From: Fagopyrum homotropicum
Lineage: Eukaryota; Streptophyta; Magnoliopsida; Caryophyllales; Polygonaceae
Length of the DNA: 64,000 nt
Direction of reading: 5' to 3'
NCBI GenBank assembly: GCA_033239125.1
Contig: BSWB01000002.1
Coordinates: forward strand, 50,689,001-50,753,000
The notes beneath the pieces are model-generated. The model did not search any database. It saw only the letters and a list, made by a program, of their open reading frames with translations, and was not told the DNA's origin. Position numbers and translations under genes: made by a program. Shown here in pieces: positions 1-9,704 of the stretch. Each line of letters begins with the position of its first letter. Position 1 is the stretch's first letter.

Positions 1-1051
1 TGGAAATCACGGCCTTGGAATAGCATGACTGGCCGTGATTCCTCACGTTTTCTGACCCATCGTAGAGTTTTTCAAACTCTTCTTCATACACTTCCTTTTG
101 CTTCTCTAACGCTTCAATTTCCTCATTGCATTCCTCTTCTTCTCCTATGTCCATAATGCTCAAAGTGATCACCTTTTGCAAGGGATCTTTGAAGAGAATC
201 GAACTCACTTCCTCTCTAGATAGCTCTTCATCATGGATGTTGAATATGTCCTCTTCAAGAGCTGGTTCTTTCATCAAAGTGGAAAGAACGAACTCTACCT
301 TTTTCTCTCCTATGTCGAAAGCGAGTCTAGCATTCTTGCAATCAACCATACAACCGGATGTTGCAAGAAACGGTCTTCCGAGTATGATCGGGACCGGACT
401 ATCTGCAGGAATGTCAAGCACAACAAAATCTGTTGGAACATAGAACTTACCAAGCTTGACCGGGACGTCTTCAACTATACCGACGGGACGAGTTATGGAT
501 CGATCCGCCATGTATAACATTATCTTCACCGGTTTAGGTTCGCCTAAACCAATCTTCCTGCATAAGGCAAGCGGAATGATGCTGACGCTTGCTCCTAAAT
601 CACATAACGCATCATATGTGACATCTCCCACTCCTATGGGAACACAAAATGACCCCGGATCCTTCAGCTTTGGGGGCATCCTTTCCTTCATCGTCTTAAT
701 AAGATCCGACGAATCCGAACTCATTTTGACTTCTCCAAAGTCTTCTAATTTCCTCTTGTTAGAGAGGATCTCCTTTAAGAACTTTCCATAAGCCGGCATA
801 CCTACAATTGCATCAATGAAGGGTATATTAATATGCAGTTTGCTCATGAGTTCAATGAACTTACCGAATTGTTTGTCTAGACGCGCTCTTGCTCTAGATT
901 GTGGGAATGGTAGGGGAGGTTTGTAAGCTGGAGGAGAAATATAGATGTCTTCCTTCTCCTTCCCCTTTTCCTTCTCTTTTTCGACGGGAACTTCCACAAA
1001 CTTAGGCTGCGGGTTGGTGGTTGTTGCTCCGCTCCTAGTTGTGATAGCCAT
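1..1051 (-). CDS. Athila-like Ty3/gypsy pol, N-terminal part with aspartic protease (partial, runs off window)
   Basis: On the minus strand the frame stays open from an ATG at 1051 (protein begins MAITTRSG) to the window edge, about 350 codons. It aligns through its whole length with the pol of the plus-strand Athila element at 37,498-38,540. A basic Pro/Lys/Glu-rich linker is followed by a retropepsin domain with the motif CDLGASVSIIP and the flap/C-terminal motif ILGRPFLATSG, so catalytic D-x-G-A is intact here, unlike in the plus-strand copy. In retroelements this protease cuts Gag-Pol. Upstream, the same frame meets a TAA at 1112-1114 where the other copy has GAA, so the Gag-Pol frame is broken. 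The last ~40 bases carry a CACGGCC/GGCCGTG tag in frame. RT, RNase H and integrase would lie beyond the left edge. Confidence 0.88.
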   Translation of the reverse strand, partial: MAITTRSGATTTNPQPKFVEVPVEKEKEKGKEKEDIYISPPAYKPPLPFPQSRARARLDKQFGKFIELMSKLHINIPFIDAIVGMPAYGKFLKEILSNKRKLEDFGEVKMSSDSSDLIKTMKERMPPKLKDPGSFCVPIGVGDVTYDALCDLGASVSIIPLALCRKIGLGEPKPVKIMLYMADRSITRPVGIVEDVPVKLGKFYVPTDFVVLDIPADSPVPIILGRPFLATSGCMVDCKNARLAFDIGEKKVEFVLSTLMKEPALEEDIFNIHDEELSREEVSSILFKDPLQKVITLSIMDIGEEEECNEEIEALEKQKEVYEEEFEKLYDGSENVRNHGQSCYSKAVIS

Positions 1052-1111
1052 CACCCTTCCTTTCGGGTTATCCTCCGTCTTTCCTGGAATTTTTCCTTGA
1101 TTCCTTGGAAC

Positions 1112-2742
1112 TTACTCAGCATTGCTAAACATTTGGTTTTCTAAAACCTTTTGGGCTTTATCAACCTTAGTAATGTGACTCTCCAATCCTTGAAGCTTTC
1201 CCAAAATTGTTTCCAACATGGGATTGGGATTCTCTTTCCCCGAAGTGCTTCCACTATTAGATGTTTGCCCCTGACTTTTCAAAGGAATGGAAGAAGAAGA
1301 TGGTGGGTTAGTGAATTTCCTGAATTGGGATAAGAATTACCGGAGTTTTGTTGTTGGTTGGAACGCCAATTGTTGTTGTTTGAACCCCTATTGTTGTTCC
1401 AATTGTTATTCCGGTTGTTGTTGTTGTTCTAACTGTTCCGGTTGTTGCGATTTGTGTTGTCATTCCCATTGTGGTTATTGTTGTTTCCTAAATAACCAAC
1501 ATCTTGCTCCTTAGGCTTTGGAAATCTAGCCTTGATGACCTCCTTCAATTCTTTAATCTCGGTGTTGAGAGAAAAGATTTGAGTTTGAGCAGCTTGTGTT
1601 AGCTTTGCTCCTTGCTCCACTCGATTTGCTTCCACCTTCCGGTGAGAATACTTCTCAATGACTCGGGTTTGCTTCTCAATGAAGTCCCAAGCGTCATCTT
1701 CCCTCATGTCCATGAATGTGCCACATGAAAGGGATTGGAGCTTGAATTGTGTTTCCAGATCCAGCCCCTTATAGTATATCTCCAATAGCTCCAATTTGGA
1801 AATGCCATGGTGTGGGCAATCCAATAGTAATTCCTGAAATCTTTCCCAAGACTGGAACAAACTTTCATTAGATCTCATAGAAAATGCATTAATCTTACCT
1901 CTCAACTCCGCCGTCTTGGATCACGGAAAGAATTTGGTGAGGAACTCCGAAGAAAGATCCTCCCATGTGTTAAGTCTTCCATTTGGAAGAGCTTGATACC
2001 AAGATAAAGCTTTCCCTTTCAAAGAGAAAAAGAATGGCTTGATCTTGTAATTGTTGGTGGTTGCATTCTTTGGCTTCATCGTCTCCATCAAGATCTCAAA
2101 ATTTTGTAAATGTTGATGTGGAGATTCAATACTCGTTCCTCCAAACTGATTTTGGCGAACGATGGTAATAACTTGTGGGTTGAAGCTAAACCCCTGCATA
2201 TCGTCAACATCAAAGTTCACACCTAGACGGCGTGGTTGCTGAATTGGATCCATCCTTTGGCCAAGAGTTCTTGGCTCTTCATCTATACGAGCGGCTCTCG
2301 CACCCCCAACTGGGACACGATAATTGGCAGCCGGTCTTGGATTATTCTGATTCGCATTGATCGTCGGATCAATGTCCTCTAGCGGTGGCATGGAAGAGTT
2401 GCTATCCTCATCGGAGGAGTCGGTTCTAACCGATCTTGCCGGTTTCCTCCTCTTCTTCTTCTTGGAATCGCTCATCTCCAGCCTCATTTGAAGCATCATG
2501 TCCTTGAGCTCATCAATTTCCAATTGATGACGGTCTGATTCTTCCTTGCGAGTTTTCTCACTCCATCTAATTCGAGCTTCGGATTCCTCTAACTCTGCTT
2601 GGATATCCCGCTCCTTATCTTCAACCATCTTTCTTTCTTTGAGCTTCTTCCTCAAAGTCTTCTCAAGTTCTTGATCAAGAGGTAAGAGGTCTTTGTTGTT
2701 TCTAGACCTGTGCATATACCTCAGGTAACTTGCAAATATCAC
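1112..2742 (-). pseudogene. Athila-like gag, broken
   Basis: Capsid/nucleocapsid precursor of the minus-strand Athila element. The start at 2742 (MIFASYLRYMHRSRN) precedes a charged coiled-coil-like N-terminus with many Glu/Arg/Lys. A retrotransposon gag domain follows, containing the stretch FFFSLKGKALSWYQALP and a downstream FQSWERF motif. A TGA at 1921-1923 interrupts it just after FFP, where the plus-strand copy reads on as FFPPSKTAEL. The frame resumes at 1905 and is lost again near 1430 inside an Asn-rich repeat, where a frameshift is likely. No CCHC zinc knuckle is visible; the Asn/Arg-rich tail may bind RNA instead, which is inference. The leader from PBS to ATG is about 75 nt. High similarity to 35,785-37,362 supports the assignment. 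Confidence 0.88.
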
Positions 2743-2817
2743 TCAAAGAAGATATCAAATAACAAGAGCAAAGCTCCCAAACTTGACAACCGATAACCGA
2801 ATTCGGCCTAAACCAAA

Positions 2818-2835
2818 TCCCCGGCAACGGCACCA
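2818..2835 (-). other. Primer binding site, tRNA-Asp type (one mismatch)
   Basis: The minus-strand sequence TGGTGCCGTTGCCGGGGA differs by one base from TGGCGCCGTTGCCGGGGA, the tRNA-Asp-type primer site used by many Athila/Tat gypsy elements. It lies 6 nt inside the LTR end, as expected. Confidence 0.85.
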
Positions 2836-3428
2836 AAAACTTGCTCGCCTCGAAGCGTGCGTGCAATCAAGCTTTCAATTTATGAAAACTAGAATTAAGC
2901 AAGAGAACCCGCAGTATACGGATCGGCGTAGTAAAGCAAGAACTCCAGAGTGTCGAACTCAGGGATTTGGGGGGAACAAATCAAGTTCGCAAATCGTCAA
3001 GAAAGTAATATAATACGCTTTGAAAATATTGGGAAAACAGCAACCCTAAAGATCCAAGTGTCTAATTGTGACAATCGATTCAAGATATACTAAAGAACTA
3101 ACGACATAGTTAAGAGTTGCAAAGGTATACTAAAGTAAGGTAGTATACGGTGAAGTTCCAAAACCCTATATAACTCATCTAAAGACACTCTCTATAAAGG
3201 TTGTTGAGACTTCAGTATAGAAAGGATCTATGAATAAGAATTAATCTCAAATACCCAAACTTGTAACCCAAGGATCAAAACTAACTAAAACGATTAAGGT
3301 TGTGACACTCGAAATCGAAGTAGAGGTTGTTGAGGCTTCACTACTACCTAGAAAAGGGCAAACCTAGACGAGATTAAAGATAATCTTTAACCTTGGATCA
3401 AAGTAAAGCAAAGTTCGTAAACTAGGGT

Positions 3429-3489
3429 AAATCACGGGCAGATCTTGAGTTCCACGGCCGTGGAAGCTCAAGAACAGACCGTGATCTTG
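3429..3489 (-). other. Nested palindromic tag module in Athila LTR
   Basis: The centre TTCCACGGCCGTGGAA (3450-3465) is a perfect 16-bp palindrome. On the minus strand it is flanked by GTTCTTGAG on one side and CTCAAGATC on the other (one mismatch from complementary), and outside these by GATCACGG and CCGTGATTT half-tags. Order and spacing match the modules at 35,037-35,094 and 46,563-46,620, although the surrounding LTRs have diverged. Confidence 0.8.
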
Positions 3490-3936
3490 GTTCGTCGACG
3501 AGATCTCTCTAACTCTCAGGGTCCAATCAATTTACGATCGATCTATCATTATCTAAGCCACAATTATTAACCCTTCAATTTAAGAAGAATGAAAGATGAA
3601 AACCTTCGAAACCTCAAATACAACTCAAAGTCAATCTCAAATCCAAAACTCAAATCAGAGTATTCAATGGATTCGGAATAGAGCACAACACCTCACAAAT
3701 CTAAGGTAAGTATGAAGAACGGGATGTCAATCCGTCTTCAATAACAAAACCTAGAAAAAGGGCGCAACTTCCGCCACACATGATCTTCGGAAATCCAAAT
3801 TGCCGGCGCTTCCGCAGCGTTTCTTGCGAAACCCTAAGGCTGACTTTCTCCAATGAGGTTGTCCAAGCCTAAAGCGAGAAGCGATGATAAGCAAGGCTAA
3901 GCGATAAGCGGGATGTCCGAAACTCTCTTCTTTGAC

Positions 3937-3945
3937 CCTTTTATA
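3937..3945 (-). promoter_or_regulatory. LTR TATA box
   Basis: TATAAAAGG on the minus strand, at the same relative place as TATAAAAGG in the plus-strand Athila LTRs (34,470 and 45,996). This is the probable core promoter of the element's genomic RNA. Confidence 0.6.
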
Positions 3946-4102
3946 AGAAAAGGATAGAATAACCGTACCGGCCCTCAAAGTGGAAAATGAAGCAAAGATA
4001 AACGTGGGAAAGGGAGAAATGATGATACCACTAGCTGGATGGTCCGGCTGGACCATCTGGACCCTCCTCCAGTGGGTACGGAAAGTGGCTGAAGAAGTGC
4101 TT

Positions 4103-5398
4103 CTACCGGCGGTAAAGTGTGTCGATGTGGGCCTGTTGAGCATCCATCCGGCTGCCAAAGGAGGTCTCAAAGTTGGCTTGCCAAGCCAACTGCTGAGCCT
4201 CAAGCTGCTGCTGTTGAGCCGCCTGCCAAGCATCCTGCCGACGGTCAAAATGGGTGGTCATAGAGGAGGCAAAGCTGGACTGCCACGTCTGTTGCTACTC
4301 AAGACCGCTGGTACTCGGTCTGCCATGCCTGTTGTTGAGTAGTCAAGGCTGCCATCTAAGCTTGGAGGCTCTCCATGGCCGGACCGTCATCCGATGCTGC
4401 AGTAGGCATCTCCTCATCATCCGGTATGGGCATGTGGTCATCAACAGGAGCCCGGCTGGAGATCGCAGCGTGTCTCTCAACAATGGACACCTGAGGCCGT
4501 ATCAGCACGAAAGGGTCAGCCGGGATGTATAGCTCAGAGATCTCGTCTCCAAGTGGAAGTGGCCGGGGGAGGTATGTGATGTGGCTCCCATCTATCAATG
4601 AGAGCCAAAAAAAGTTCTCCCCGTCTCTCTTGAGGAGCTTGCACCTCCTCGGCATCCCCTCCGTGTATAGTGAGGCCTCCAACCCATCCTCTAAGTCGGA
4701 AAGGTCCATCACCTGTGAAGCGATCAAGGAGATCACTCCACCGCCAACTTTGTCACGTGGCTCATTCTTCCTAATCCGCTTCAAAGCGGTAAGGAATAGG
4801 TATGGCCAATCCGGCACCTTCTCGTTCATGGGAAGGCAGGCGTACAACAGTGGGAGGTTCTTGATAGCGACCTTGTTCTCCTCCTTGTGTCCACAAAAGA
4901 CACTCATGAAGATCTTGGAGATGAGCCTCAAGCAGGGTGAGTGAGTTTGTTGGAATACTCACCCCCGGCATGAAACTCGGATCCGGTGGCGGCTTGCCAA
5001 AACTCGCACAAGTCGGGTATCGGAACGGGTTCCCACCAGTTCTCGGAGGCGCAAATAGTCACCCCAAATGCCTCCTGCAGTTGGGTGTAGTCTAGTGTAT
5101 ACTTTTTCTTGTTGAACTTGAATGAAAGTCCAACACAAACATGGTCCTCCTTCTCCATGGTGAAGGTGGCGATGAATTGACGGCTGAGCTCGAGGTACGT
5201 TGGAGCACTCATGTCCAAAAATTCACCGAGCCCAGCGTTTGTGAGAAATGCCTGCATGCTCTCCAACATGCCCAATTTTTCCAAAGTAGGAACGTGCAAA
5301 AACTGAGTTGCATACACAACCCGATCCTGCACAATCCTATACCGTATTTTCTCAGCCTCCGACAACTTGTATTTTCTCTGGGGTTCCATTTCTTGCAA
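4103..5398 (-). pseudogene. Athila ORF-1/env-like protein, frameshifted
   Basis: Minus-strand reading starts at 5398 (MQEMEPQRKYKLSEAEK) and runs to about 4931. It shifts by one base near 4930 (NKLTHPA / RLISKIF), continues to a stop near 4356, then shifts again to a Gln/Trp-rich tail ending at the TAG at 4103-4105. The motif order (a FxFN-type N-terminal block, a LQEAFG helix, then a LRLISKIFMSVF block) resembles the plant-specific protein encoded between pol and the 3' LTR in Athila elements (Pfam ATHILA ORF-1 family, from memory). It is only distantly similar to the env-like ORF at 42,527. No signal peptide or membrane segment is obvious, so a true envelope role is doubtful. Its place just upstream of the LTR suggests that two elements share that LTR, as in the plus-strand tandem. 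Confidence 0.7.
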
Positions 5399-6046
5399 TT
5401 GATCAAGTAAAGGAATTAGAAAGTTCGGAAATTGGAGAAAGAAACGAACCCTCTGTTGCTATTTCCGCAGGGGCGGCTGTTGTAGGCGTAGGGGCGGAGA
5501 GGCGTAGGGGCGTGAACTTGTAGGCGCAGGGGAAAGAGAGCTCTTGATGGCGATTTCTGACAGTGACGGAGGTGGTGGAGATGGGGAGCGTTTTGGTGGC
5601 TTCTTGTTGGTGGGGACGTCACCGAAGGTGGTGAGTAGTGGAGGGAAGAGAGTGTGAGGGGGAAAGTGTTGTAGGATTAGGGTTTTGAGAGATTGAGGGA
5701 GGTGTTAGTAAGGAGTGGGGGAGAGTGGTGCAGGGGCGTCGAGACTGGTTGTGGTGGTGCTGACGAGGTGGCGCAAGGGTGTGAGGGAGGCGGTTTGTGA
5801 GAGTTCCGGTGAGGGCGCAGGGGCGTGGTGCTTTTGAGAATGAAAGGTCAGGACGAGAAGGGTTGGTGAGGTAGGTGTAGTCTCAGCGCAGTGACAAGTC
5901 ACCGCAGGGGCGGTGATAAGGGAGAGGAAGGCACAGTCTTAGTGTCGGGGGCGGCGTTGAGAATGCGTGTCAAGGGTGGCCACCGCAGGGGCGCATGGAT
6001 GTCACCGCAGGGGCGTTGTGATGTGTTCTCCTGAAGATATTTTAAG
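5399..6046. other. GC-box-rich leader upstream of the env-like ORF
   Basis: No convincing coding frame. The stretch is studded with CCGCAGGGGCGG-like words on the plus strand: about nine GGGGCG cores between 5465 and 6014, several preceded by CACCGCA. By position it corresponds to the pre-env leader of the plus-strand Athila (41,701-42,526), which instead carries CACGGCCGTGG tags. Confidence 0.5.
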
Positions 6047-6193
6047 GAAGATCAAGGGGAGTTGGAAATGAAGAAATCAATTTTTTTCCTATTGTAGGTC
6101 TCATCAAGGAAGATCAACGGGAGTTGGAAATGAAGAAATCAATTTTTTTCCTATTGTAGGTCTCATCAAGGAAGATCAAGGGGAGTTGGAAAT
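6047..6193. repeat. 62-bp tandem repeat, ~2.4 copies
   Basis: Units start at 6047, 6109 and 6171, each beginning GAAGATCAA(G/C)GGGAGTTGG and followed by AATGAAGAAATC. The third unit runs into the 5' LTR of the gypsy element. The purine-rich GGGGAG word resembles a polypurine tract, so this may be duplicated element-end sequence. Confidence 0.8.
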
Positions 6194-6510
6194 GAAGAAA
6201 TCGATCCACATCATGAAGAAATCGGTCGATTTTCTTAAATCGGTCGTTCTCTTCTTCTGCAAGTTGACTTTTCTCCTTTTCAACGTATCTAGAAGATCCG
6301 GCCATGATCTTTATCTTTTGGCAATTATATCTTGTAATAATTCCTTAAATCTCTCAGACTATCTTAAGGGATTATTTAGATTCCATCTTTTTAGATTTTA
6401 TATTTTATATCTTTCTAAAGGATATCTTTCCTAGATTATCTTTTCAAAGGATATATTTTATAGATCATATCTTTTTAGTTTATCCTAGTCTTAGTAGGTT
6501 TAATCTCCCA

Positions 6511-6519
6511 TATAAATAG
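6511..6519 (+). promoter_or_regulatory. LTR TATA box
   Basis: TATAAATAG, repeated at 9998-10006 in the 3' LTR. This is the probable core promoter of the LTR. Confidence 0.6.
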
Positions 6520-6941
6520 CCTTAGAGGGGGAGATTGTTAGGAAGTTGAGTTGTGATTATTAATTCCACATTATTGTGAGATACTTGTGACTTCGCTCAT
6601 GGGGTTTGCATTTTATCATTTCTATTCAATCAAAAGGAGAGTTTTTGGTTGAAAAGTTGTGAATCTTTGCTAGGTTGTTCTTGTGTGTTTTGATCTTGTT
6701 GAAGGTTGGTGCTACAACTCAAACTAGTCCCTCCTTATGCTTGTCTTATCTAGAAGGCTTGTGTAAGGTTAAAGAAGGAAGGGTGAAAGGTAATTCTTTG
6801 TTAAGGGTTTTGATCCATCGAGTTCAAGGTTCTTTGCAAGTCTTATAATAGTCCTATCTTCCTATATTAATCATTTATCATTCCATATTCATCTTCTTTT
6901 CTTTCCACGTCATTCACTAATCCGCTTTCTGAGTTTCAAAG

Positions 6942-7000
6942 AAAATCGACTTGTTCTTCACATAAATCGACCGATTTATTCCTAGAACAGCCCGATTTTT
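6942..7000 (+). other. Nested palindromic tag module, AATCG type
   Basis: Order: AAAATCG, then TTGTTCT, then AAATCGACCGATTT (6964-6977), then AGAACAG, then CGATTTTT. Outer arms AAAATCG/CGATTTT pair over 7 bp, the inner arms TGTTCT/AGAACA over 6 bp, and the centre AAATCG/CGATTT over 6 bp around AC. The architecture equals that of the Athila LTR module but the tag differs. The copy at 10,431-10,489 is the same apart from isolated changes. Confidence 0.85.
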
Positions 7001-7058
7001 ATCCCAGTTAAGGACTTTCAATCTAGATCGGGAACTGCGGCTTACCCCCGCATCAAAG

Positions 7059-7070
7059 TGGTATCAGAGC
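7059..7070 (+). other. Primer binding site, tRNA-iMet
   Basis: TGGTATCAGAGC, the exact 12-nt initiator-methionine primer site common in plant LTR retrotransposons, 3 nt after the LTR end. Confidence 0.93.
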
Positions 7071-7915
7071 TAATCGATTGAAGTCTGAACGTTCATCAAA
7101 AGGTCTGATTTTTTTTGAGTCTTCTTTGAGTCTTTAAAAGTTGAGTCTTTTCTTGTCGCCAGCTTTGCGAGATTATTTGAGTTTAACGTGCATTGACTTG
7201 TGTAAGTTCGGGAAGAGAGAAACACCAACAAACCCAAACACCAGCCAGCCGTTGATCTTTGAAACCTCGCCAATACAAAAAAAGGAAAGAAAGAAAGAAA
7301 GTTCTTGAACGTCGAAACCAAGAGTCGATTCGCCTTGTTCTTCCCCAAATCGACTTATTTCTTACCCGTTTTTTGCTACTGTTGCCAAAATTCGAAGAAA
7401 TCTTCGAAGCACACTTTGCAAAATCAAAGCGTACCCGATGCAAGAGTATTACAACAGAAGAGTTCCAGTATATACCTCGAAGCAATCAAAGAGATTTAAC
7501 CAAACCTAAACCCAAATCCAGCTATCTCTCTTTCTTAACTTCGCAACTCAAGGTACGTTCTTCTCTCTTCTTAATCTCTTGTGTGTTTTTCTTAGCCCTT
7601 CTTACTCTAAACACATTGAGTCTTTTCTTTGGGTGTGTTAGTTAGTCACTTTGCTTTCTAACATACTAGTTGCGTCATACTTGCAATACTTCTTTCTACC
7701 TTGAATCTTTGTGTGAAGAGACCTACAACAGGAAACCTTGCGCTAACTTCCAACACAAGAAGCTTTCTTCCGAACACAAGTTAACTACTTGAGATACCCA
7801 AGGGAGTTCTAGTGGATGTTAGTGCATTTATTAGTAAAGGAGAATTAATCCATCCAAGACAACTACGTCAAACCAACTTGTGATTCACAACGAGTGTGAG
7901 TGCGAGAGAAGACAA

Positions 7916-7976
7916 GTAAGAAACCCTTGTTTCCGCTAATATCACACGTTTGTTGTTACTTTGTGTGTTTGTGCAG
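7916..7976 (+). other. Possible 61-nt leader intron
   Basis: The leader contains GTAAGAAACC at 7916 and a pyrimidine/GT-rich run ending TTTGTGCAG at 7976, one base before the gag ATG. Both ends fit plant splice consensus, but 61 nt is short for a plant intron, and a chance match is possible. Confidence 0.25.
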
Positions 7977-7977
7977 G

Positions 7978-8148
7978 ATGTCTAAAAGTCCACAAGGATC
8001 ACCACGAGGTGACCTAAATAACCCCGGAACCAATGACCAACTGTCCCAACTCATAAAGATGGTCTCGGGATTAACTGAACGGATGGAACAACTAGAAACT
8101 CGTCCTAGAGTGGAAAAATCGACCCAAAAAATCGACCCTGGACCCTAA
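7978..8148 (+). pseudogene. gypsy gag, N-terminal remnant
   Basis: A 56-residue frame beginning MSKSPQGSPRGDLNN, with a short predicted helix (LSQLIKMVSGLTERMEQLE) typical of the region ahead of gag in plant gypsy elements. It ends at TAA after DPGP. The capsid domain that should follow is absent, and the sequence jumps almost at once to a zinc-knuckle relic. Two AATCG words (ATCGACC) fall in frame near its end. An earlier in-frame ATG at 7900 would cross the suspected leader intron, so the 7978 start is preferred. Confidence 0.55.
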
Positions 8149-8186
8149 AGGGAGTACTTCTAACTCTACTTTACATTATAGAGACA

Positions 8187-8942
8187 TTGTATGTTTCAAA
8201 TTCCAAGGTAGAGGTCATTATAAGAAGGATTGTCCTAACAATAAGGTTTTATTCATTAATCAACATGGGGAATATGAAAGTGAAAGAAGGTCCTAAAAGT
8301 GCTAGTGAAAGTGATGAGAGTTGTGAATTTGAACATGGAAAATCTTTGATTGCTAGAAGAACTTTGCATGTTAAATTTTCTCTTAGTGAAAATACCCAAC
8401 GAGAAAATCTCTTTCATACTAGGTGTCTTGTCAAGGGAAAGGTGTGTAATATGATCATTGATGGAAGTAGTTTTTGTAATATTCCTAGCATTGAAATGGT
8501 AAATAAGTTGCAACTTTCAACGTTTCATCACCCTAAACCCTATAAACTTACATGGATGAATGATTGTGGAACTTTTAAAGTCAACAAGCAAGTTAAGGTG
8601 ACTATCACAATAGGGCATTATAATGATGAAATCTTATGTGATGTGGTACCTATGCAGGCTTGTCATATTTTATTAGGTCGTCCATGGCAATATGATCGGA
8701 AAGTAGAACATGATGGTCATACCAACAAATACAAGTTCACTTTCAACGGAAAAAGGGTGAAACTGAAGCCTATGACACCTCTACAGATCATTGAGACCTA
8801 TGAGAAGCAGAAGAAAGGAGGCAAGGAACGAGCATTGGACAAAGAAGTGGTCGAAGAGCAATCCAGTGAAGAAAATCGACCTGTTCTTGACACCAAATCG
8901 GGCGATTTTTCTGGGGATAATCCGATTTTTCCTATAAATTGA
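8187..8942 (+). pseudogene. gypsy zinc-knuckle relic and aspartic protease
   Basis: Just inside this segment a frame reads CFKFQGRGHYKKDC, a CCHC knuckle whose second Cys has become Phe. A frameshift near 8280 moves to the protease frame. The protease contains HTRCLVKGKVCNMIIDGSS (active site D-G-S), the ACHILLGRPWQYD motif and KYKFTFNGKRVKL, all typical of the chromovirus-like gypsy protease that matures Gag-Pol. The frame ends at TGA 8942 instead of entering RT, because the RT-RNase H-integrase block is deleted. The tail 8872-8930 carries a tag array (AAAATCGAC, CTGTTCTTG, AAATCGGGCGATTT, CCGATTTTT) inside the coding frame. Confidence 0.75.
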
Positions 8943-9029
8943 TCTACTGCAGCCACCAATGCAACACCTTCAACACCTTCAAGGGCTCCTCTGGTTGATC
9001 TAGAACCACTACAGATTGAGCACAATCCT

Positions 9030-9704
9030 ATGGATTTTCAGGTTATATCATTCATGTCTTTGGATGAATTCATTGAAATATGTGTGCTTAAGAAAGTTAG
9101 GAATTATAACTCTTTTCTATCTTTCCGTTGTCATGACTATTCGATTCAGTTATTTTGCTTAACTTTTTTTGATCTTATACCGTTGTCTTTCGGGAAGCGA
9201 GTAAGTGTCTTTGTAGGAAGTTTAGGAGAGAACAAAGGAGATCAAAAGGATATGACATTGCTGGATCCCGGAGATATTAAGGAACCACCACCGGGAGAGG
9301 ATGAAATTGCAGTTCATTCTCAATTACCATCATCAACATCGACATGTGAATACTTAGTACATATCACGGCCATTCCTGAAGCAAACTCTCATTCGAGATG
9401 GATGTTTGATGAGCGAGATTCATTGATGTTGAGTGTTGCACGGCTCGTCTTCAAGCTACGAGTTCTACAAACCTCTAGAGATCCTACTAGAGAAGGAAAA
9501 CTGCAGTCCTTATCATTACAAAACTTGGATTCCGAGGTGACTAGTGATGAGCAAGGTGAAGATTCGAGGACGAATCCTTTTCAAGAAGGGGAGTCTGATG
9601 TGGGACCATCTTCGACACTTTCCATACAAGGACCCATCACTAGGTCAAGACCTAGAAGGATCCAAGAGAAGATATCATCAAGAAGAAATCGATCCACATC
9701 ATGA
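9030..9704 (+). pseudogene. gypsy pol C-terminal tail joined to unidentified sequence
   Basis: An open frame of 224 codons. Residues after about 75 (9250 on) match the acidic tail after integrase in plant gypsy Pol: DSRTNPFQEGESD followed by GPITRSRPRRIQEK just before the LTR. The first ~75 residues (MDFQVISFMSLDEF...) are hydrophobic, and I do not recognise them. They occupy the place where RT through integrase has been lost and may be captured or rearranged sequence. The stop lies just inside the 3' LTR. Confidence 0.55.

Larger units (their letters stand above)
2842..4095 (-). repeat. Athila-like LTR of the minus-strand element (outer boundary approximate)
   Basis: The 3' end of the LTR is at 2842 (minus-strand ...GAGCA followed by AG and the PBS). 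The inner part aligns with the U5/R region of the plus-strand LTR at 34,700-35,682, including the phrase about a wall of AACAACCT-rich sequence and the 58-nt palindromic module (here 3429-3489). A TATAAAAGG box lies at 3937-3945. The outer (U3) end is not fixed: the sequence runs directly into the env-like ORF stop near 4103, so U3 is short or truncated. U3 holds a different inverted repeat, GATGGTCC-GGCT-GGACCATC, at 4038-4057. Confidence 0.7.
6194..7055 (+). repeat. 5' LTR of the iMet-PBS gypsy element
   Basis: Matches 9682-10543 along its length. It carries AATCG tags near its start (6199-6245), TATAAATAG at 6511-6519, a CTTAGAGGGGGAGATTG stretch downstream, and the nested tag module at 6942-7000, 55 nt before the LTR end. 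Confidence 0.85.

Noticed and set aside
4254..4944. Plus-strand frames at 4254-4532 and 4525-4944
   Set aside because: They are antisense to the env-like pseudogene, which has family motifs on the minus strand.
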